Below are positions 60,584 to 64,000 of a stretch of 64,000 bases of DNA, piece by piece. The position numbers were made by a program, and so were the translations under genes. The DNA lies in contig NZ_JACVEE010000003.1 of NCBI RefSeq assembly GCF_015355755.1, positions 930,001 through 994,000 on the forward strand, read 5' to 3'. The number at the start of each line of letters is the position of its first letter. Within the stretch, counting starts at the first letter, position 1. The notes beneath the pieces were generated by a model. It saw only the letters and a list, made by a program, of their open reading frames with translations. It did not search any database and had not been told where the DNA came from. Source of the DNA: Nocardia sp. XZ_19_385. Lineage in GTDB: Bacteria > Actinomycetota > Actinomycetes > Mycobacteriales > Mycobacteriaceae.

Positions 60584-60982
60584 ATGGCGGTCCAGTTGGA
60601 ACTGCAGTCCGCGCCAGCGTTGCGGCTGAGCCCGGAGTGCCTGGTGTATACCGGCACTGCCCGGTTGTTCCGGACAGGTGTGGTGATGATCCAGTCCTCC
60701 GGCGCACCGGGCGAGCAGTTCGGGTTCTTTCTGCCCGATGTGCCACCGCTCACCGAGCACGCTGCCGAGCCGGGGCTGTGGGCCGAGGTGTCGCTGATGA
60801 CGGCCATCGCCACCTCGACCTCGGGCAGCTTTCCGTTCGGGGTGGAGAAGGTGCACGCCGCCTACGTGCCCGACCCGCGTGGCGGCGGCAACCGGTGGCT
60901 CAACCTGTCCGGCACCGCCCATATCGGCCGTGAGATCCGGATCGGCTATCGGGTCACCGTGCAGACGGCCGGAGATCGGTAG
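60584..60982 (+). CDS. hypothetical protein
   Basis: A 132-aa soluble, beta-rich protein (MAVQLELQSAPALRLSPECL, FGFFLPDVPPLTEHAAEP, HIGREIRIGYRVTVQTAG). No domain or motif was recognised. Codon bias and composition support translation. It lies 56 bases after the methyltransferase on the same strand and may be part of its transcript. Confidence 0.65.
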   Translation: MAVQLELQSAPALRLSPECLVYTGTARLFRTGVVMIQSSGAPGEQFGFFLPDVPPLTEHAAEPGLWAEVSLMTAIATSTSGSFPFGVEKVHAAYVPDPRGGGNRWLNLSGTAHIGREIRIGYRVTVQTAGDR

Positions 60983-61131
60983 CCGGCGTCATGCCGTCCG
61001 ATTGGGTAACACTTCTGGCAAACGGTCTCCGGATGCCTCCCTGACACGTGTGACGTTCGCTCGGCTCGGGCGTTCAACCGGTTTTCGCTCCGAGGCCCGG
61101 CGGCCGCCGCCCTTCAGGGCGGGAGTATCGA

Positions 61132-62067
61132 TCAGCCGAGGAACGCGGTCAGGGCCTCGACCACGGCATGCGGCTGTTCCTCGGGGATGTAGTGGCCACA
61201 GTCGGCGATCTCGACCACCGTCACCTCGGTCCCCTTGGCGGGCATCAGGTTTCGCAGATACTCGTAGTTGCTCTGGGCGCCGCCGAGCGCCAGCAGCGGT
61301 GCCGCGATCCGGCCGTAGCCGCGTTGGTCGGCGATGTCCTGGTTGAAGGTGCGGTACCAGCCGTTACCGGCGCGGATGGCATCGGCGGTGGAGTAGGCGT
61401 GGGCGTAGACCTGGCGTGCGCGCTCGTCGATGGCGGCCGGATCCTCGGCCTGGCGACCGAACAGCCAGTCGAGCAGCAACCGGATGCGCCCGTCGGCGAG
61501 CAGCAGTTCGGGCAGGCCCTGTACCTGGTTGAACGCGAACCACCACAGGTAGGAGCGGTCTCCGGCCTCGATCACCGAGTCCACGTGCTGATCCGGTTCG
61601 GGCAGCAGCCCGAATCCCGCCCAGCCTTCGTCGGGGTGCGGCACGTCCAGCAGTGCGATCTTGTCGGTGGCGTCGGGATAGTTGGCGGCGTACGCGTAGG
61701 CCACCATCGCGCCGATGTCGTGCCCGGCGATGCTCACCGACTCCCAGCCCAGATGCGCGACCAGGGCACGGATATCGGCGGCCATGGTCCTCTTGTCATA
61801 GCCCTCGACCGGCTGGTCCGAGCCGCCCATGCCGCGCAGGTCGACCGCGATCACCCGGTAGCGGCGCGCCAAGGCGGGCATCACCTTGTGCCACTGCCAC
61901 CAGGTCTGCGGCCAGCCACCCAGCAACAGCAGCGGTGTGCCCGCCCCGCCGTCGACGTAGTGCAGCCGGACTCCGTTGACCTCGGCGACATGACTCGTGA
62001 ATTCTCCCTCCAGCGAGGCGGCCAGGGCGGCGTCGGACAACAATTCGGGCGCGATCGTGCTGGTCAT
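61132..62067 (-). CDS. alpha/beta-hydrolase (epoxide-hydrolase/dehalogenase-like)
   Basis: A 311-aa hydrolase. LLLGGWPQTWWQWHKVMPAL is the oxyanion region (GGWP in place of HGFP), IAGHDIGAMVAYAYA carries the nucleophile Asp, and VEIADCGHYIPEEQPH the histidine. This fits epoxide hydrolase and fluoroacetate dehalogenase relatives that hydrate small epoxides or halides. ATG 62067 is preceded by GAGGAA; the GTG at 62085 is less likely. It is divergent from the ArsR gene at 62188, and its promoter region contains the ArsR-type operators. Confidence 0.85.
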   Translation of the reverse strand: MTSTIAPELLSDAALAASLEGEFTSHVAEVNGVRLHYVDGGAGTPLLLLGGWPQTWWQWHKVMPALARRYRVIAVDLRGMGGSDQPVEGYDKRTMAADIRALVAHLGWESVSIAGHDIGAMVAYAYAANYPDATDKIALLDVPHPDEGWAGFGLLPEPDQHVDSVIEAGDRSYLWWFAFNQVQGLPELLLADGRIRLLLDWLFGRQAEDPAAIDERARQVYAHAYSTADAIRAGNGWYRTFNQDIADQRGYGRIAAPLLALGGAQSNYEYLRNLMPAKGTEVTVVEIADCGHYIPEEQPHAVVEALTAFLG

Positions 62068-62093
62068 TCGGATTTCCTCACTCACCGTTCGAC

Positions 62094-62178
62094 CGTACGA
62101 ATCTCTCGTACGTTTAACGGTACGAAACATTCGTACAATCGAGCGGGAATGTCAAATGACCGTACGAAGATCGCGTAC
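62094..62178. promoter_or_regulatory. cluster of GTACGA palindromes (ArsR operators)
   Basis: Three related sites: CGTACGA-ATCTC-TCGTACG (62094-62112), GTACGAA-ACA-TTCGTAC (62120-62136) and CGTACGAAGATCGCGTAC (62161-62178, imperfect). They occupy nearly the whole space between the divergent hydrolase and regulator genes, so the ArsR protein should control both. Confidence 0.85.
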
Positions 62179-62187
62179 AGTGAGGGT

Positions 62188-62529
62188 ATGGCCGACCTGT
62201 ACCACCCCGATCCGGCCGCCATCCGGCTCGTCGACGTACTCGCCGCGCTCGGGCACCCGGTGCGCATGGAAATCGTCCACGCCCTGGCAGGCGGCGAGGA
62301 ACGCTTCTGCGGCGAAATCCTGCCCACCGCACCGAAATCCAGCCTCACCCACCACTGGCGGGCACTACGCGAAGCCGGGATCATCCACCAGCGCCGCGTC
62401 GGCCGCAAGTTCTACCTGACCTTGCGCCGCGCCGACCTCGACGCACGCTTCCCCGGCCTGCTCGACCTCGCCTTCAGCGAACCGGCCGAGCTCGGCGAAC
62501 CCGACCGAGGATCCGCCACCGCCGGGTAG
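62188..62529 (+). CDS. ArsR-family winged-helix regulator
   Basis: A 113-aa regulator. AIRLVDVLAALGHPVRMEIV then FCGEILPTAPKSSLTHHWRA and LREAGIIHQRRVGRKFYLTL form the ArsR winged helix (APKSSLTHHWRALREAGI is the recognition helix). The metal-binding CVC motif of ArsR/SmtB sensors is absent, so it probably responds to an organic ligand, perhaps the substrate of the divergent hydrolase. ATG 62188 is preferred over ATG 62149 because operator site 3 lies between the two codons. Confidence 0.9.
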   Translation: MADLYHPDPAAIRLVDVLAALGHPVRMEIVHALAGGEERFCGEILPTAPKSSLTHHWRALREAGIIHQRRVGRKFYLTLRRADLDARFPGLLDLAFSEPAELGEPDRGSATAG

Positions 62530-62612
62530 TCGGGGCTCCCGAACTCATCGCGGCGCGACTGGCGCTTGCCTAGCACCGACCGAGGAGTCTCCCGGCGCGC
62601 TCTGGCCGACTC

Positions 62613-64000
62613 TCAGCCGACCGCCACCGTGTCCGTCGATTCCGCGGCCCGCACACGCACCCAGGTGCTGTTGACGGCGGCCGCGCCGGTAAAGGTGTCG
62701 GTCAATGCCGGGTCGTGCAAAGCGTTGACGTTCTTGCCCGGCAGGGAAGCGGCAACCTGCCAGCCGACGCCCGGCTCCTGATGGCCCCAGCCGTGCGGGA
62801 CGGCGATGGTGCCAGGGCGGATGTCGTCGCTGACCTCCACCGGGACCACGATTGATCCGGTTTTCGAGGTGACCGTGACCGGTACGCCGTCGGTGAGACC
62901 GCGAGCGGCGGCGTCATCAGGATGCATCAGGGCGGTGCAGCGGTCCTTGCCCTTCACCATCGAAGGCACGTTGTGCAGCCAGGAGTTGTTGCTGCGCAAG
63001 TGACGGCGCCCGATCAAGCGCAGATCGAAACCATCATCGCGGGCTTGGACGCCCTGGTGGACATCATCGAGCAAACCACGCGCGGCGGTCACGAAGTCCG
63101 AGGGCGCCAGCTGTACCTTGCGATCCTTGGTGCCGATCAGCTGACGGAGCCGGGGACGCAGCGGACCCAAATCGATACCGCCCGCACTCTCACGCACCTT
63201 GCCGACCGTCAAACCCTTCAAACCGCGACGCAGGACCCCATAGGGCCCGGCCGCGATACCCAACGCCGACAACCGCATCGGACTGAACTGTTCGAAAAGC
63301 CCACGGATCGCGCCCGTGGTCAGTCTGCGGGCGGGCAGCGGGAGCAACTCGGTCACCAAGCGCGCCATGATCTCCCAGTCCTCGAGACCATCGGCGGGCG
63401 GATCGAACACGCGGGCGTTGTAGCGCAGATTGTTGCGCACGCTGAACAGGGGGAGCAGCACATCGAGATCCTCGCGTTCCAGCGGGGAGATCGGCGGCAG
63501 AATGATGTCGGCGTGACGAGTGGTTTCGGTGACGTACATGTCCACGGCGACATAGAAATCCAGGCCCTCCAGCGCCGCGTCGAGCTCACCGCGGTTAGGG
63601 GTCGACAGCACCGGGTTACCGGCGTAGGTGACCATCGCACGGATCGTGCCGTTGCGGATCTCGTCGGTGAGCACCGCCACCGGCAGCTCGGTGCGGAACG
63701 CTTTGAACTGCCCCGAACTGTCGGTCCACGCACCATGACCCATCGGCAGATACTTGCCGAAACGCGCCGCATCGATCGGCGGAGTCGCGAACATGTGCCC
63801 GCCAGGACGGTCCAGATTCCCGGTGGCAGCGTTGATGATGTTGACCAGCCAATGGGTGAGCGTGCCCGTCACCTGCAGGCACACCCCCAGCCGGGCATAC
63901 AGCACCGCCGACTCCGCGGCCGCGTGCTCACGCGCCAGCCGGCGGATCACCTCCGCCTCCACCCCCGCCAACGGCGCAGCCTGTTCCGGAGTGAAATCGG
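62613..64000 (-). CDS. molybdopterin-dependent oxidoreductase, C-terminal part
   Basis: The minus-strand frame enters at the right edge and ends at 62613, giving about 462 codons of the C-terminal half. RHADIILPPISPLEREDLDV and DDIRPGTIAVPHGWGHQEPG are diagnostic of the DMSO-reductase/formate-dehydrogenase-like family with bis-MGD cofactor. The latter lies in the C-terminal dinucleotide-binding domain. The N-terminal Fe-S and catalytic regions are outside the window, so the substrate (formate, nitrate, biotin sulfoxide or other) cannot be decided. Two relics elsewhere in the window match this gene. Confidence 0.9.
   Translation of the reverse strand, partial: DFTPEQAAPLAGVEAEVIRRLAREHAAAESAVLYARLGVCLQVTGTLTHWLVNIINAATGNLDRPGGHMFATPPIDAARFGKYLPMGHGAWTDSSGQFKAFRTELPVAVLTDEIRNGTIRAMVTYAGNPVLSTPNRGELDAALEGLDFYVAVDMYVTETTRHADIILPPISPLEREDLDVLLPLFSVRNNLRYNARVFDPPADGLEDWEIMARLVTELLPLPARRLTTGAIRGLFEQFSPMRLSALGIAAGPYGVLRRGLKGLTVGKVRESAGGIDLGPLRPRLRQLIGTKDRKVQLAPSDFVTAARGLLDDVHQGVQARDDGFDLRLIGRRHLRSNNSWLHNVPSMVKGKDRCTALMHPDDAAARGLTDGVPVTVTSKTGSIVVPVEVSDDIRPGTIAVPHGWGHQEPGVGWQVAASLPGKNVNALHDPALTDTFTGAAAVNSTWVRVRAAESTDTVAVG

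Noticed and set aside
1..64000. tRNA or rRNA genes and integrase or attachment-site features
   Set aside because: No cloverleaf-like segment with the conserved T-arm sequence, no rRNA-like sequence and no recombinase gene was recognised on either strand.

Overview
The window is high-GC actinobacterial DNA, and Nocardia or a close mycolate-containing relative is the best fit. The evidence is a complete mshC (mycothiol synthesis), many GTG/TTG starts with GGAGG-type ribosome sites, short exported proteins of the nocardial/mycobacterial kind, and a very strong G/C third-position bias. No rRNA, tRNA, CRISPR array or intact transposase was found. Most of the window is ordinary chromosomal accessory and housekeeping DNA in one- to five-gene units. 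Several gene remnants and unusual repeat structures sit between them.

Layout. 1-6 kb: DUF998 membrane protein (cut by the window edge), SDR, small exported protein, small membrane protein, an ECF42-type sigma factor with its DGPF/YCII partner, an AAA+ ATPase and a small unknown. 6-9 kb: a glycoside-hydrolase remnant, a long coiled-coil protein with an N-terminal Cys/His motif, then about 1 kb carrying a family of strong palindromes. 9-11 kb: HdeD-like membrane protein and S8 protease. 11.5-15.3 kb: a compact five-gene unit joining an Lgt-like membrane enzyme, two paralogous small membrane proteins, a MJ0619/Tes-like radical SAM enzyme and another small membrane protein. This is the best candidate for an undescribed pathway. 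15-22 kb: VOC protein, alpha/beta hydrolase, exported protein, membrane-anchored extracytoplasmic protein, an unknown and a DUF418 protein. 22-26 kb: a KhtTU-like cation/proton antiporter pair, a large secreted hydrolase and a broken GNAT gene. 26-34 kb: SDR, DinB protein, HEAT-repeat protein, PLP enzyme, quinone reductase, NmrA-like protein, pentapeptide protein, GNAT, and broken genes. 34-43 kb: aldo/keto reductase, mshC, Tat-type MBL protein, ATP-dependent DNA ligase, a TetR-controlled pair and a flavoprotein. 43-50 kb: DHFR-like, S1-domain, two methyltransferases, hydrolase-DUF6817 fusion with divergent TetR, and WYL regulator with divergent RidA protein. 50-64 kb: DUF488, double PAP2, VTT protein, dienelactone hydrolase, antiporter with a zinc finger, MEST-like hydrolase, TetR, MBL plus NTF2-like pair, methyltransferase, unknown, epoxide-hydrolase-like gene with divergent ArsR, and the C-terminal part of a molybdopterin oxidoreductase.

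Three repeat phenomena stand out. (1) A dispersed 66-68 bp palindrome, with 25-bp arms that stay complementary although their sequences differ between copies (7.9-8.6 kb and 48.6 kb). (2) A second long palindrome placed after stop codons at 22.0 and 27.1 kb. (3) Local tandem amplification of gene 3' ends at 27.8-28.2 kb and 46.1-46.3 kb, where each unit contains the last codons of the neighbouring gene(s). Short fragments matching the molybdopterin oxidoreductase at the right edge occur at 11.1 and 48.4 kb. Divergent regulator/enzyme pairs at 40.8, 47.5, 49.8 and 62.1 kb carry clear palindromic operators.
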